A DNA stretch of 38,076 bases from Lactobacillus kefiranofaciens. GTDB lineage: Bacteria; Bacillota; Bacilli; Lactobacillales; Lactobacillaceae. The stretch covers positions 1 through 38,076 of the forward strand of contig NZ_FMXC01000022.1 of NCBI RefSeq assembly GCF_900103655.1. Reading direction: 5' to 3'. Below are positions 25,668 to 37,248 of this stretch, one piece after another. Under the pieces are notes generated by a model. It was not told the DNA's origin. It did no database searches and worked only from the letters and a program-made list of their open reading frames with translations. The translations under genes and the position numbers were made by a program. How positions within the stretch are numbered: the first letter of the stretch is position 1; every line of letters begins with the position of its first letter.

Positions 25668-27674
25668 CTATTTAACCAAAACTTGCACGTCCCAAGCTCT
25701 CATCTTAACTTGAGCTAATTCACCAGTTAATAAATTTGGATAATTATTAAATTCAGTTGGCAATTCTCGTTCTTCATTGCTCATGTTCAAAACGAAGTAC
25801 AATTTCTTGCCATCTTGGGTAACACGCTTAGTCACCTCTAACTTATGACTATCACCTACTAAGGATTTAACCCCAGTAGACAACACAATATGATTAAACA
25901 ACTGTGTTAAGCCTTGATGATCTAGTCTGGTACCAACATACCATGTCTTGCCTTGACCATATTCATTCTCAGTTATAGCAGGCGTGCCAGCATAAAACTC
26001 GTTGGCATATTTGGCTAAAACCTTAGCATCCCCTGAATGAATCAAGTCACAGATGAAGCCTGCATTATAAGTTTGACCATTCAAGGAAACAGTCGTCTTA
26101 TGCCCTGGCACAACTGCGTCGCTTTCCTCCACCCAGATGCCTGTTACATCCTTAAGTGGACCAGGATAGCCACCTAAATAAACGTTATCCGTTTCATTAA
26201 CCATACCAGACATATAGGTAGTAACAAAATTGCCACCCTGTTTGACATAGTCGTTAATCTTTTCTCCTAATCCAGGCTTAACCATGTATAAAACTGGTGC
26301 TACCAACAGATCATATTTACTGAAATCATCATCGACGCTAATAATATCAGTTAGAATATTGCGTTCATAAAATTTACGGTAATAATCCAAAATTGACTCA
26401 ACATAGTTCATATCTTGGCTAATGCCATCAACGAATTCATAAGACCAGAAGTTGCTCCAGTCAAAGATGATCCCCACTTTAGCATTAGTCTTTGAACCCA
26501 AGATAGTTGGACCAGCCTTTTTCAGCTTTTTTCCTAAGGCAGTTAATTCCTTAAATACTCTGGTATCCGTTCTCTGTGAGTGCGCAATTACAGCACTATG
26601 GAATTTTTCAGAGCCACCAACTGCTTGCTTCAACTGGAAGAACTGCACGGTATCCGCACCATGAGCTACAGCTTGCAATTCCGTTGCTACCATTTGACCT
26701 GGACGCTTCAGTGGACTATAAGGCTGCCAGTTAACCTGTGAAGGTGCCGATTCCATTAATATGAATGGCTGGTGTTTGAGTGAGCGCATTAAGTCATAAA
26801 GAAAGGCCGGCTTATAAGCTGGAGCATCATAGGTTGGATAAGAATCATAAGAGATAATATCCTGATCTTTAGCCCATTTTTGATAATCAATCATCTTATT
26901 TGGCAAACTATGAAAATTAGTTGTCACTGGCGTTTCTGGGTCATATTTCTTAATAATTCGTTTTTCTAACTTAAATAGATTTTGTAAACTCTCGGATTGG
27001 AAACGCAGATAGTCAATCGACATGCCAGCGACAATCGTCTCGGTTCCTTCTGGACCCCAAGCATCCCCTAGTTCATTTGGTACGACAATTTCATCCCAAT
27101 GATAGATAGTATGACTCCAAACATTCATATTCCAAGCATGATTTAAATTATCTAAAGTCTGATACTTATTTTTTAGCCATTCACGAAAAGCGTTCTGACA
27201 ATTCTCGCAATAACAGTTGCCGCCATATTCATTATTAACGTGCCAAACCACAATATGTGGATTATTGCTATAGCGCTCAGCGAGCTTCTCTACTAACTCA
27301 CCAGCTAATCTTTGATAGTTTTTACTATTAGGGCAGAAGTTGTGACGCTGTCCGAAAACATGACGTCTGCCTTGATAATCAACGCGGGCAACATCCGGAT
27401 ATTTTTTGAACATCCAAGCTGGCATCGCAGCTGTTGAGGTACCTAATACAATGTCAAAATTAACCTCAGACAATTCTGCAATAATCTTGTCTAACTTGCT
27501 AAAGTCATACTTGCCTTCTTCAGGTTCAAGCAATGCCCATGAAAAGATGTTAATCGTCGCTGAATTCAAATCAGCTTGCTTGAACACCTTAATATCCTTG
27601 GTCCAAGTATCTTCAGGCCATTGATTAGGATTATAATCTCCGCCATATAAAAAGCGTGTTAAAGTTTGTGTCAT
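25668..27674 (-). CDS. lacA: Beta-galactosidase, GH42
   Basis: 668 residues. A catalytic barrel with acid/base Glu149 (VVWHVNNEYGG) and nucleophile Glu308 (FILMESAPS), and the zinc-binding Cys group (Cys114, then CYCENC at 154-159), are followed by trimerisation and C-terminal beta domains. It hydrolyses lactose or galacto-oligosaccharides in the cytoplasm. It starts 6 nt after the lacS stop and no Shine-Dalgarno-like bases are seen before the ATG, so translation is probably coupled to lacS. It is a second, unrelated beta-galactosidase besides LacLM. Confidence 0.95.
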   Translation of the reverse strand: MTQTLTRFLYGGDYNPNQWPEDTWTKDIKVFKQADLNSATINIFSWALLEPEEGKYDFSKLDKIIAELSEVNFDIVLGTSTAAMPAWMFKKYPDVARVDYQGRRHVFGQRHNFCPNSKNYQRLAGELVEKLAERYSNNPHIVVWHVNNEYGGNCYCENCQNAFREWLKNKYQTLDNLNHAWNMNVWSHTIYHWDEIVVPNELGDAWGPEGTETIVAGMSIDYLRFQSESLQNLFKLEKRIIKKYDPETPVTTNFHSLPNKMIDYQKWAKDQDIISYDSYPTYDAPAYKPAFLYDLMRSLKHQPFILMESAPSQVNWQPYSPLKRPGQMVATELQAVAHGADTVQFFQLKQAVGGSEKFHSAVIAHSQRTDTRVFKELTALGKKLKKAGPTILGSKTNAKVGIIFDWSNFWSYEFVDGISQDMNYVESILDYYRKFYERNILTDIISVDDDFSKYDLLVAPVLYMVKPGLGEKINDYVKQGGNFVTTYMSGMVNETDNVYLGGYPGPLKDVTGIWVEESDAVVPGHKTTVSLNGQTYNAGFICDLIHSGDAKVLAKYANEFYAGTPAITENEYGQGKTWYVGTRLDHQGLTQLFNHIVLSTGVKSLVGDSHKLEVTKRVTQDGKKLYFVLNMSNEERELPTEFNNYPNLLTGELAQVKMRAWDVQVLVK

Positions 27675-27680
27675 ATTTTT

Positions 27681-29594
27681 TTACTTAAACTGTACTTCTA
27701 CTACTTTTTCACCATGTTTAATAATTGTCCCAGCTTGAATCGCACTAGACTTCTCAATTCTGCCTGGCTGCGTGTAGAAGGTAACCACAGTATCTTTATA
27801 GCCATTATTAAGAGCTAGATCACGATCGAATCCCAGCAACAGATCGCCCTTCTTAACCGCTTGACCATCATCATAATAGGTTTCAAAACCTTCACCGCGT
27901 AGGTTAACTGTACCTAAACCAACGTGGACAACTACTTGCAATCCATTTTGTGAGATAATCTCGAAGGCATGCTTAGTACCAAAGGTGAACTTAATCGTGC
28001 CATCAAATGGTGCATAGATCTTGCCGCTGCTTGGTTCAATTGCAAAGCCCTTGCCTGGGAATGGTTGACCCTTTTCATCAACAACTGATGACATGGCCAT
28101 TAATTTACCATCTGCCGGTGCGTAGACAGATTGAGTTTTCACACTAACTGCAGCTTGTTCCTTTTCAATCTCGCCTTCAGCCAATTTATCCTTTAGTTGT
28201 TCTACAACTTGAGCGTGCTTCTTTTCAGTCAAAGTTACTTTACTTAAGAAAACAATAATTGATAGAACTGCTAAAGCCAGTGGAATATACAAAGCCATAA
28301 TATTAAACGTACTAATATCATGAGCAGTCATATCAGCTGCCGTAGCTGTACCGGCCATCCCTGCCGCAATAGCAACATAACCAACTAAGGCATTAGATAC
28401 GGCACCAGTAAACTTATCAATCATCGGACGAACGGCTAAGACAACGGCTTCATTTCTTTGACCACTCTTAAGCTGTCCATATTCAATTGCATCAGTCACA
28501 GTCAAAACAGTTACTAACTGTGCAAAGTTAATATTTAATAAAGCTAAGCCTAAGTCCATTAAGAAAATATTGCTGCGACCAAAAATAAACAATAGATATG
28601 CTAAACACATGCAAGTTTGTCCGCCAATGAATAACCATTTTCTTGGAATGTATTTATTCAAAATTGGGAATAATGGACTAATAAAGAAACCAATAATAGT
28701 TGCGATGACACCTACTACCCAGAAATCACCAGGTTTGCCAAGTACGAATTTGTACATGTAGAACAAAACACCGTAAGTGATTACGTTGGCCAGTGAAAAG
28801 AGCAAGTAAGCTAAACTTGGCCATAAGATCTGATCGTTATGGAAGATAGCTCCAAACACTTGACGCAAAGTTGTCTTTTGCTTGGCAGAATTTCTAATAA
28901 TATTATGCTTTTCCTTAGTACCAAAGCAGACAATTAAAGCACTGACAATTGCCAAAGCTGAAATTACAGCCGCAAAGGCCAACCAACCAGGTGCACCTTC
29001 CTCATGTTTACCGGTTACAGCGAAGGTTACTGCTGTAACAATTGGAACAACGATAATTGCTAAGCCATTCCAACCAATCGCACCCGAAAAAGCACCAAGT
29101 GAAGTATAAATACCACGTGCATGTGAATCCTCACTCAAAGCCGGAACCATGCCCCAATATGAAACATCAGATAATGAATAAAAAATGTCAAAACTGATAT
29201 AAATTAGTACAAATAGAATAGCAAAGAGTACCCAGCTCTTTTGTGCTAAACCAAAGATTCCTGTAAATAAAACTAACAATAAAGCTGCACTGACAACAGT
29301 ACCTGTTAGAATCCAGGGCTTGAATTTACCCCATCTTGTTTTAGTATTGTCAACAATATTACCCAAAATTGGGTCAATTACCAATTCAACAATTCTGATA
29401 ACAACCATTAAGCCAGTGATCAGTCCAATCAATTTGTCTGCGACTGATTGTTGCAAGCCGTTGAACATCCCGCTAGTAATAAAAATAATAAAGTAAGTAC
29501 TCATTACACCGTAAAAGGCTGAGTGACCTAAGTTACCCAAACAGAACGATGCATAGGAAACAATTTGCTTTCCCGAAACTTTATGACTATGCAT
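27681..29594 (-). CDS. lacS: Lactose permease LacS (GPH symporter with EIIA domain)
   Basis: 637 residues: a 12-helix GPH symporter (VELVIDPILGNIVDNTKTRWG, DVSYWGMVPALS, VTDAIEYGQLKSGQRNE), then a linker and an EIIA-like domain with His557 in VVVHVGLGTVNLRG, the residue phosphorylated by HPr in related LacS proteins. It imports lactose with protons or exchanges it for galactose. GGGGAGG precedes the ATG. It heads the lacS-lacA unit. The promoter has a LacR-type operator and a perfect cre. A close but frameshifted paralogue is at 17990-19905. Confidence 0.95.
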   Translation of the reverse strand: MHSHKVSGKQIVSYASFCLGNLGHSAFYGVMSTYFIIFITSGMFNGLQQSVADKLIGLITGLMVVIRIVELVIDPILGNIVDNTKTRWGKFKPWILTGTVVSAALLLVLFTGIFGLAQKSWVLFAILFVLIYISFDIFYSLSDVSYWGMVPALSEDSHARGIYTSLGAFSGAIGWNGLAIIVVPIVTAVTFAVTGKHEEGAPGWLAFAAVISALAIVSALIVCFGTKEKHNIIRNSAKQKTTLRQVFGAIFHNDQILWPSLAYLLFSLANVITYGVLFYMYKFVLGKPGDFWVVGVIATIIGFFISPLFPILNKYIPRKWLFIGGQTCMCLAYLLFIFGRSNIFLMDLGLALLNINFAQLVTVLTVTDAIEYGQLKSGQRNEAVVLAVRPMIDKFTGAVSNALVGYVAIAAGMAGTATAADMTAHDISTFNIMALYIPLALAVLSIIVFLSKVTLTEKKHAQVVEQLKDKLAEGEIEKEQAAVSVKTQSVYAPADGKLMAMSSVVDEKGQPFPGKGFAIEPSSGKIYAPFDGTIKFTFGTKHAFEIISQNGLQVVVHVGLGTVNLRGEGFETYYDDGQAVKKGDLLLGFDRDLALNNGYKDTVVTFYTQPGRIEKSSAIQAGTIIKHGEKVVEVQFK

Positions 29595-29619
29595 TTCTTT
29601 TCCTCCCCTAAACGCTTAT

Positions 29620-29634
29620 TGAAATCGTTTACAA
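29620..29634 (-). promoter_or_regulatory. CcpA cre site of lacS
   Basis: Minus strand TTGTAAACGATTTCA, a full match to WTGNAANCGNWNNCA, just downstream of the lacS -10. Confidence 0.85.
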
Positions 29635-29639
29635 TGCTT

Positions 29640-29668
29640 ACTATATACTCTTTTGTTGTTGTAGTAAA
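29640..29668 (-). promoter_or_regulatory. lacS promoter
   Basis: Minus strand TTTACT (29663-29668), 17-nt spacer, TATAGT (29640-29645). The -35 is half of a LacR-like box, as at galK. Confidence 0.65.
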
Positions 29669-29684
29669 TATTATTATTTTATTC

Positions 29685-29699
29685 ACTAAATGATTTACT
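29685..29699. promoter_or_regulatory. LacR-type operator upstream of lacS
   Basis: ACTAAATGATTTACT, one mismatch from the AGTAAA-N3-TTTACT palindrome, 17 bp upstream of the lacS -35. Confidence 0.6.
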
Positions 29700-29711
29700 G
29701 AAACATACAAA

Positions 29712-29744
29712 AAAAGAGAATGCTATCTATCAACATTCTCTTTT
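29712..29744 (-). terminator. Terminator of lacR
   Basis: AAAAGAGAATG ... CATTCTCTTTT, an 11-bp stem with A- and T-runs on both sides, so usable on both strands; 40 nt after the lacR stop. Confidence 0.85.
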
Positions 29745-29773
29745 AAAGACTCTATTAAAAAATTTTTTTGTTT

Positions 29774-29788
29774 AGTAAAAAGTTTACT
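29774..29788. promoter_or_regulatory. LacR-type operator overlapping the lacR stop codon
   Basis: AGTAAAAAGTTTACT has both perfect half-sites of the cluster's palindrome and contains the lacR stop. Its centre is 89 bp from the centre of the lacS upstream box, so looping or roadblocking is possible. Confidence 0.55.
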
Positions 29789-30812
29789 TTGCCTTGGGAA
29801 CAAAACTCTTACGTATCACTAAATTAGTGTTCATGCTAACATCCATATGAGCCCAATCAGGCTTAATAATCAAATTCGTCAAAATATCTAATGCCATATC
29901 GATCATCTCTTGCTGATTAATATTGTAGGAAGATAAAGGCGGTGAAACATATTTAACAACGTTGCTGTTATTAATACTTAAAATGACGGTATCATTGGGA
30001 ACGTTTACTTTTTCTTCATTAAATGCTTGCAACACGCCCACAGCTAAAGTATCAGAAGCAATCAAAAAAGCTTGGGGCAATTTATCTTTGCACTTAGCCA
30101 GAACTTCCTTCCCCAATCGATAGCCATTATCCACGCCAAATGGACCATCAACAAACATCCACTCAGTACTCTTGCCTCTAGCCTTCATATAATCCGCAAA
30201 TTTAGTCGTTCGCACATCAAATTCTTGGATATCGTTATGCTTTTGTCCCCAGCCACCAATAAAACCGATACGATCGTAGCCATTCTTAATAAATAGATCG
30301 ATGGCATTCTTCACCGTTAAAACTAAGTTAGGCCGAATAGAATCAAATAATTCAGGTGCTGGATTAGTATCTACAAAAACACCGTTAGGCAAGACCTCAT
30401 GCAGTTTCTTTAAACTAGAATCCTTAATTGGTCCCGCCCCTACACCAATAAAGCCTTGAAAAGAAGAAGCATTCTGAATTAAGTCTTCTACATCATAGAA
30501 GGTTTTCATCTTCAAAGCATCATGCTCTACCGTTAAAGCATCATGCTCTACCGTTGAAATTAATGCTTGTTTAAGGGAAGTAAAATACTCATCCTGAAGC
30601 TGTTCTTGGTGATTTACCCGATAAAGCAAAGCGATCGTGGGACGAATTTTCTTTTCTTGGTGATCTTTCCAATAGCCTAATTTATTAGCTATTTCTAAAA
30701 TTTTATTCTTAGTATCTGCCGTGATTGATAAGCTGGGGTCATTATTAAGCAGACGAGAAACCGTGGCCGAGGAATAACCTGATTCTTGGGCAATCTCTTT
30801 AATTGTTGTCAT
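29784..30812 (-). CDS. lacR: LacI/GalR-family repressor LacR
   Basis: 342 residues: N-terminal LacI helix-turn-helix (TTIKEIAQESGYSSATVSRLLNN), hinge (NKILEIANKLGY), then a periplasmic-binding-protein-like sugar domain (DRIGFIGGWGQKHNDI, AFLIASDTLAVGVLQAFNEE). It is a likely repressor of lacS-lacA, galKTM, lacLM, galE and itself through the AGTAAA-N3-TTTACT boxes. Residues about 87-100 contain an in-frame seven-residue repeat (TVEHDAL twice) from a 21-bp tandem duplication at 30514-30555. It could be neutral or alter the first sugar-domain lobe. It is divergent from lacL. Confidence 0.93.
   Translation of the reverse strand: MTTIKEIAQESGYSSATVSRLLNNDPSLSITADTKNKILEIANKLGYWKDHQEKKIRPTIALLYRVNHQEQLQDEYFTSLKQALISTVEHDALTVEHDALKMKTFYDVEDLIQNASSFQGFIGVGAGPIKDSSLKKLHEVLPNGVFVDTNPAPELFDSIRPNLVLTVKNAIDLFIKNGYDRIGFIGGWGQKHNDIQEFDVRTTKFADYMKARGKSTEWMFVDGPFGVDNGYRLGKEVLAKCKDKLPQAFLIASDTLAVGVLQAFNEEKVNVPNDTVILSINNSNVVKYVSPPLSSYNINQQEMIDMALDILTNLIIKPDWAHMDVSMNTNLVIRKSFVPKAK
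30514..30555. repeat. 21-bp perfect tandem duplication inside lacR
   Basis: Two adjacent identical 21-bp units (30514-30534 and 30535-30555), each beginning AAAGCATCATG. The reading frame is kept and seven residues are repeated. Confidence 0.95.
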
Positions 30813-30850
30813 AATTATTTCTTTTCTATTTACATAAAGTTTTTATTTTT

Positions 30851-30878
30851 ATTATACAAACTATTTACTAACTTTCAA
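30851..30878 (-). promoter_or_regulatory. lacR promoter with operator-like box in the spacer
   Basis: Minus strand TTGAAA (30873-30878), 16-nt spacer, TATAAT (30851-30856). AGTAAATAGTTTGTA (30855-30869) fills the spacer and differs from the palindrome in its right half, suggesting weaker, autogenous control. Confidence 0.65.
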
Positions 30879-30920
30879 AGCAGTCAAGACAGCACATATA
30901 ATAAATAATTTATTTTTATC

Positions 30921-30972
30921 AGTAAATTATTTATTAACTAGCTATAAACGTGTTATAATAAAAGCGTTTCCA
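30921..30972 (+). promoter_or_regulatory. lacLM promoter with operator and near-cre
   Basis: TTATTA (30931-30936), 17-nt spacer, TATAAT (30954-30959). AGTAAATTATTTATT (30921-30935), one base off the palindrome, overlaps the -35. ATAAAAGCGTTTCCA (30958-30972) matches cre with one mismatch at a conserved G. The layout repeats that of galK and lacS. Confidence 0.65.
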
Positions 30973-30988
30973 AGTAGTTTTTTTATAG

Positions 30989-33836
<2,848 letters not shown>

Positions 33837-33853
33837 AATAATTTATTTAAATA

Positions 33854-33885
33854 AGTAAATTATTTACTAAAATATGTGCTATAAT
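33854..33885 (+). promoter_or_regulatory. galE promoter with perfect LacR-type operator
   Basis: AGTAAATTATTTACT (33854-33868) is a perfect palindrome of the cluster's operator type. TGCTATAAT (33877-33885) is an extended -10 with no good -35; the operator covers the -35 region. No cre was found here, unlike galK and lacS. Confidence 0.7.
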
Positions 33886-33933
33886 GTAACTGATTTTAAA
33901 TAAAAGGCAAATAATGATTAAAGGAGAAAATAG

Positions 33934-34926
33934 ATGAAAGTTTTAGTTATCGGTGGTGCAGGCTACATTGGCTCACACGCTGTTCGCGAATTAGTTAAGG
34001 CAGGCAACGACGTTGTTGTCCTTGATGCTTTATACACTGGCCACAGAAAGGCCATTGATCCTAAAGCTAAGTTCTATCAAGGCGATATCGAAGATACCTT
34101 CTTAGTAAGCAAGATTTTGCGCGACGAAAAAATCGATGCAGTAATGCACTTTGCCGCTTACTCATTGGTTCCGGAATCTGTCAAGAAGCCCCTTAAGTAC
34201 TACGACAATAACGTTACTGGTATGATTTCATTATTGAAGGCTATGAATGACGCTAACGTTAAGTACTTAGTCTTCTCAAGTTCCGCCGCAACTTACGGCA
34301 TTCCTAAGAAGTTGCCAATCACCGAAGATACTCCACTTAACCCAATCAACCCATATGGTGAAACCAAGATGATGATGGAAAAGATCATGGCTTGGGCTGA
34401 CAAGGCTGATGGCATTAAGTATACTGCTCTGCGTTACTTCAACGTTGCTGGTGCTTCAAGCGATGGCTCAATCGGTGAAGACCATGCTCCAGAGACTCAC
34501 TTGATTCCAAATATTTTGAAGAGTGCCCTTTCTGGTGACGGCAAGTTCACTATCTTTGGTGATGACTATAACACTAAGGATGGTACTAACGTCCGTGACT
34601 ACGTTCAAGTCGAAGACTTAATCGACGCCCACATTTTGGCATTAAAGCACATGATGAAGACCAACAAGTCAGACGTCTTCAACTTGGGTACTGCACATGG
34701 TTACTCCAACCTTGAAATTTTGGAAAGTGCTAAGAAAGTTACCGGTATCGACATCCCTTATACTATGGGTCCACGTCGTGGCGGTGACCCTGACTCACTT
34801 GTTGCCGATTCAACTAAAGCAAGAACTGTTTTAGGCTGGAAACCAAAGCACGAAAATGTTGACGATGTAATCGCAACTGCCTGGAAGTGGCACCAAAACC
34901 ACCCAAAGGGTTATGAAGACAAGTAA
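33934..34926 (+). CDS. galE: UDP-glucose 4-epimerase
   Basis: 330 residues of the extended SDR family: NAD-binding GGAGYIGSH at 7-15, catalytic Ser/Thr region FSSSAATYG, catalytic Tyr in NPYGETK, and the YFNVAGA and VRDYVQVEDL segments. It interconverts UDP-galactose and UDP-glucose, closing the Leloir cycle and supplying UDP-galactose for wall polymers. AAGGAG precedes the ATG. Codon choice is markedly towards preferred codons, as expected for strong expression. Confidence 0.97.
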   Translation: MKVLVIGGAGYIGSHAVRELVKAGNDVVVLDALYTGHRKAIDPKAKFYQGDIEDTFLVSKILRDEKIDAVMHFAAYSLVPESVKKPLKYYDNNVTGMISLLKAMNDANVKYLVFSSSAATYGIPKKLPITEDTPLNPINPYGETKMMMEKIMAWADKADGIKYTALRYFNVAGASSDGSIGEDHAPETHLIPNILKSALSGDGKFTIFGDDYNTKDGTNVRDYVQVEDLIDAHILALKHMMKTNKSDVFNLGTAHGYSNLEILESAKKVTGIDIPYTMGPRRGGDPDSLVADSTKARTVLGWKPKHENVDDVIATAWKWHQNHPKGYEDK

Positions 34927-34976
34927 AGTAAATTAAGATTTTAACCTATCTTTTTAACTTATTCTATTATCTAAGA

Positions 34977-35002
34977 AACGCTGACAACCGTCAGCGTTTT
35001 TT
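34977..35002 (+). terminator. Terminator of galE
   Basis: Perfect stem AACGCTGAC, loop AACC, GTCAGCGTT, followed by TTTTTG. Confidence 0.92.
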
Positions 35003-35030
35003 GTTACTAAAATTATGAGAAAATAGAACT

Positions 35031-35550
35031 ATGATTACTATTAAAAGAATAACCGAAAATAATAAAAATGACATTAATCATCCCAATGAACCTTTTCAAA
35101 TATGGGGAAAATTGGTTCCTAGTTTAACTGAGGGAAAATGGGACTATCATATTCAAAAGTTTAAACATACAAGTCAGCAATGTTTTCCTAACTATGATTA
35201 TCAATATGATCCTAATACAATCTACCTGGGTGCTTACGATCATGATCAATGCATCGGCATTGCTATTTTAGAACAGGGCCATGTTCAAGTATTTATATTT
35301 AGATGACCTAAAGGTTGATCAAAAATATCGCGGAAAACATATTGGCAGTCGTTTGATCAAGGCAGCGTTAAACGAAGCTCATCAATTGAAGTTACAAGGC
35401 GTATATACGATTGCTCAAGATAATAATTTATCAGCTTGTTTGTTTTATTTAAAAAATAGCTTTGAAATCGGTGGTTTTAATAACCGCGACTATCGTGGCA
35501 CTGCTCAAGAAGGAAAAGCTGATATCTATTTCTATCGTGATTGCAAATAA
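35031..35550 (+). pseudogene. GNAT-family N-acetyltransferase, frameshifted
   Basis: Frame one (from 35031) gives the N-terminal part ending ...CIGIAILEQG. Frame two (35281-35550) gives the acetyl-CoA-binding part with DLKVDQKYRGKHIGSRLI and the terminal NNLSACLFYLKNSF. Removing one C in GGGCCATG (about 35278) joins them as EQGMFKYLYLDDLKV, giving 172 residues. The overall look is of the streptothricin-acetyltransferase-like GNAT subgroup; the true substrate is unknown. Only a weak ribosome binding site precedes the ATG. Confidence 0.75.
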
Positions 35551-35644
35551 TCAAAGAAAATAACTATCAATGATCATTACTTTCTTTAACAAGAAGCAAT
35601 GATAAAACGAGGATCAGTAAAACAATACAAGCCAATCTGGTTGT

Positions 35645-35837
35645 ATGACCTACCACCCATCAAATAGATGGGTGGTCTCTTTATTAGAGCTTTTTTGCGA
35701 ACAGCCTGACTTGTGCTCTTCATTCAAAAATGTCTGCTCAAATATGCTAAGCTTTGTGGCTTTTTAATTCCCACCAGAGCATAGCGGTCGGCCTATCTTA
35801 GCAAGGCTTGGCCCAAGCCTGTTTTTGCTATTTTCTT
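35645..35837 (-). ncRNA. putative omega-RNA region and right end of the second TnpB element
   Basis: Downstream of tnpB on the minus strand a perfect 10-bp hairpin ACCACCCATC / GATGGGTGGT (35652-35676, loop 5) is followed by AGGTCAT, ending at 35645. The other TnpB element ends with a hairpin and then AGTTCAT. By family rules the omega-RNA scaffold lies here and ends at the boundary, with the flanking bases as guide. Confidence 0.5.
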
Positions 35838-37109
35838 TTAGCTAGCTGCTCTAGCTAAGATGTTCTTAGCCGCATTTTCATCTCGATCGTGATCTGTTTG
35901 ACAGTATGGACAAGTCCAGTTTCTGACTGCCAGCCAGTCTCTAGTTTTCATGTGCGCAAACTGCGGATTCTTTCTGCCGCATGCCGAACAGATGCGACTA
36001 GTATACTGCGGCGCCACCACAATTAATTTCTTGCCGTACCACTCGCACTTATACGCCAACAGCCTTCTGAACGTTGCCCAAGAAGCATTAGCGATATTAT
36101 GCGCCAATTTGTGATTGCCTAAAAGATTCTTGACTTTCAAATCTTCAATGGCAATCACATCATAGCTTTTAACCAGCTCAGTTGTCACTTTTTGCAAGTA
36201 GTCGTATCTAATGTTTCTAATCTTCAGCTGGTACTTGCTTTTGGTCTTTCTCAGATTCTGCCAATTATAATAATCATACTTATCAATCTTAGTTTCATAT
36301 TCATGATTAAATCTAGCTACTTGCTTCTCAACCGCTGTGCGATTGTGGTCGCAATGACTTTGGCGCTTGATCATTTCTTTTTCTAGCTTAAAGGTATCAG
36401 GCACGCTAAAGCGGCGGCCATCACTGGTAACTAGCCACTCTTTATCCAGTCCGACATCAATGCCGACCATTTTCCCGGTCTTTTTGCTCTTAGTGCTGTA
36501 TTGAGCCAACTGTCGCTTGTCTTTCACGACAGAAAAGCTGATATAGTAGCGGTTTAAGTCCTGCCGGTAGGAGATGACGGCTTTTGGGATTCTGACATTT
36601 CTAAGATTATTCAAAGAACTGATTCTTAAAGTAATGCCATTCTTTTTGCCAATTCTTAAATGATGCGGACTAAGCACTTCAATCTGAGCTTGAGCGCCAG
36701 CTCTAGTTTGATATTTAACGTTTTTAATCGTTGCTGTTTGAGAATAATACTTACGGCTTTTAAACCTAGGCTTGCCTTGCTTAGCTTGCTTTTTAGTCAG
36801 AAAAGCCCACATAGCATCGCTAAAGCGCTCGACAGTAAATTGCAAGGAGGTGCTGTTAATTCGCTTAAGCCATTCATGCTCTTTGCGCATTAAAGGTAGC
36901 CAGCTCTTCAAGATCCCAATCTTAGGAAACTTAAGCTGAGGATTAGCCTCATAGCGTGCCTCAAAAGCAGCTACAAATTGGTTCCAGACAAAGCGGTTAG
37001 CTCCAAACAGCTGCCAAATCCAGGCGATTTCTTCGCCCTCTGGATAAATGCGATATTTTCTAGTGCCAAGCTGAATTTCCTGCTCAGCCAGCTTAGTTTT
37101 AAAAGCCAT
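35838..37109 (-). CDS. tnpB: TnpB, RNA-guided nuclease of a second IS200/IS605-type element
   Basis: 423 residues from the ATG at 37109, chosen because AGGAG lies 8 nt upstream; the longer frame from 37160 lacks this. RuvC-type residues are present: Asp in VGIDVGLDKEW, Glu in IAIEDLKVKNL, Asp in HDRDENAAKNI. The zinc ribbon is CSACG ... CPYC. It is clearly different in sequence from the TnpB at 107-1297, so this is a separate element. No tnpA is adjacent. It lies between the acetyltransferase remnant and a RelE-like toxin whose 3' end it seems to have replaced. Confidence 0.9.
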   Translation of the reverse strand: MAFKTKLAEQEIQLGTRKYRIYPEGEEIAWIWQLFGANRFVWNQFVAAFEARYEANPQLKFPKIGILKSWLPLMRKEHEWLKRINSTSLQFTVERFSDAMWAFLTKKQAKQGKPRFKSRKYYSQTATIKNVKYQTRAGAQAQIEVLSPHHLRIGKKNGITLRISSLNNLRNVRIPKAVISYRQDLNRYYISFSVVKDKRQLAQYSTKSKKTGKMVGIDVGLDKEWLVTSDGRRFSVPDTFKLEKEMIKRQSHCDHNRTAVEKQVARFNHEYETKIDKYDYYNWQNLRKTKSKYQLKIRNIRYDYLQKVTTELVKSYDVIAIEDLKVKNLLGNHKLAHNIANASWATFRRLLAYKCEWYGKKLIVVAPQYTSRICSACGRKNPQFAHMKTRDWLAVRNWTCPYCQTDHDRDENAAKNILARAAS

Positions 37110-37210
37110 AATTTCATCTCCTGAAGATAACGATATTATTTGCGTATTTAATTTTACCATCGAAAGAATAAATTTAGATAAAAAAGCAGGAGAAAGACCA
37201 AATTCATCCC

Positions 37211-37226
37211 CTCATCAATAGATGGG
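37211..37226. repeat. Left-end hairpin of the second TnpB element
   Basis: CTCATC, loop AATA, GATGGG, an imperfect hairpin sharing CATCAATAGATGGG-like sequence with the right-end hairpin at 35652-35676. Subterminal hairpins at both ends are typical of IS200/IS605 elements, so the left boundary should lie between here and the toxin frame at about 37249. Confidence 0.5.
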
Positions 37227-37248
37227 AAGGTATTCTTTTTTCTTTCTC

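Noticed and set aside
35551..35644. Possible missing C-terminus of the RelE-like toxin beyond the TnpB element.
   Set aside because: None of the three minus-strand frames gives a RelE/YafQ-like end; one short frame ends in hydrophobic residues only.
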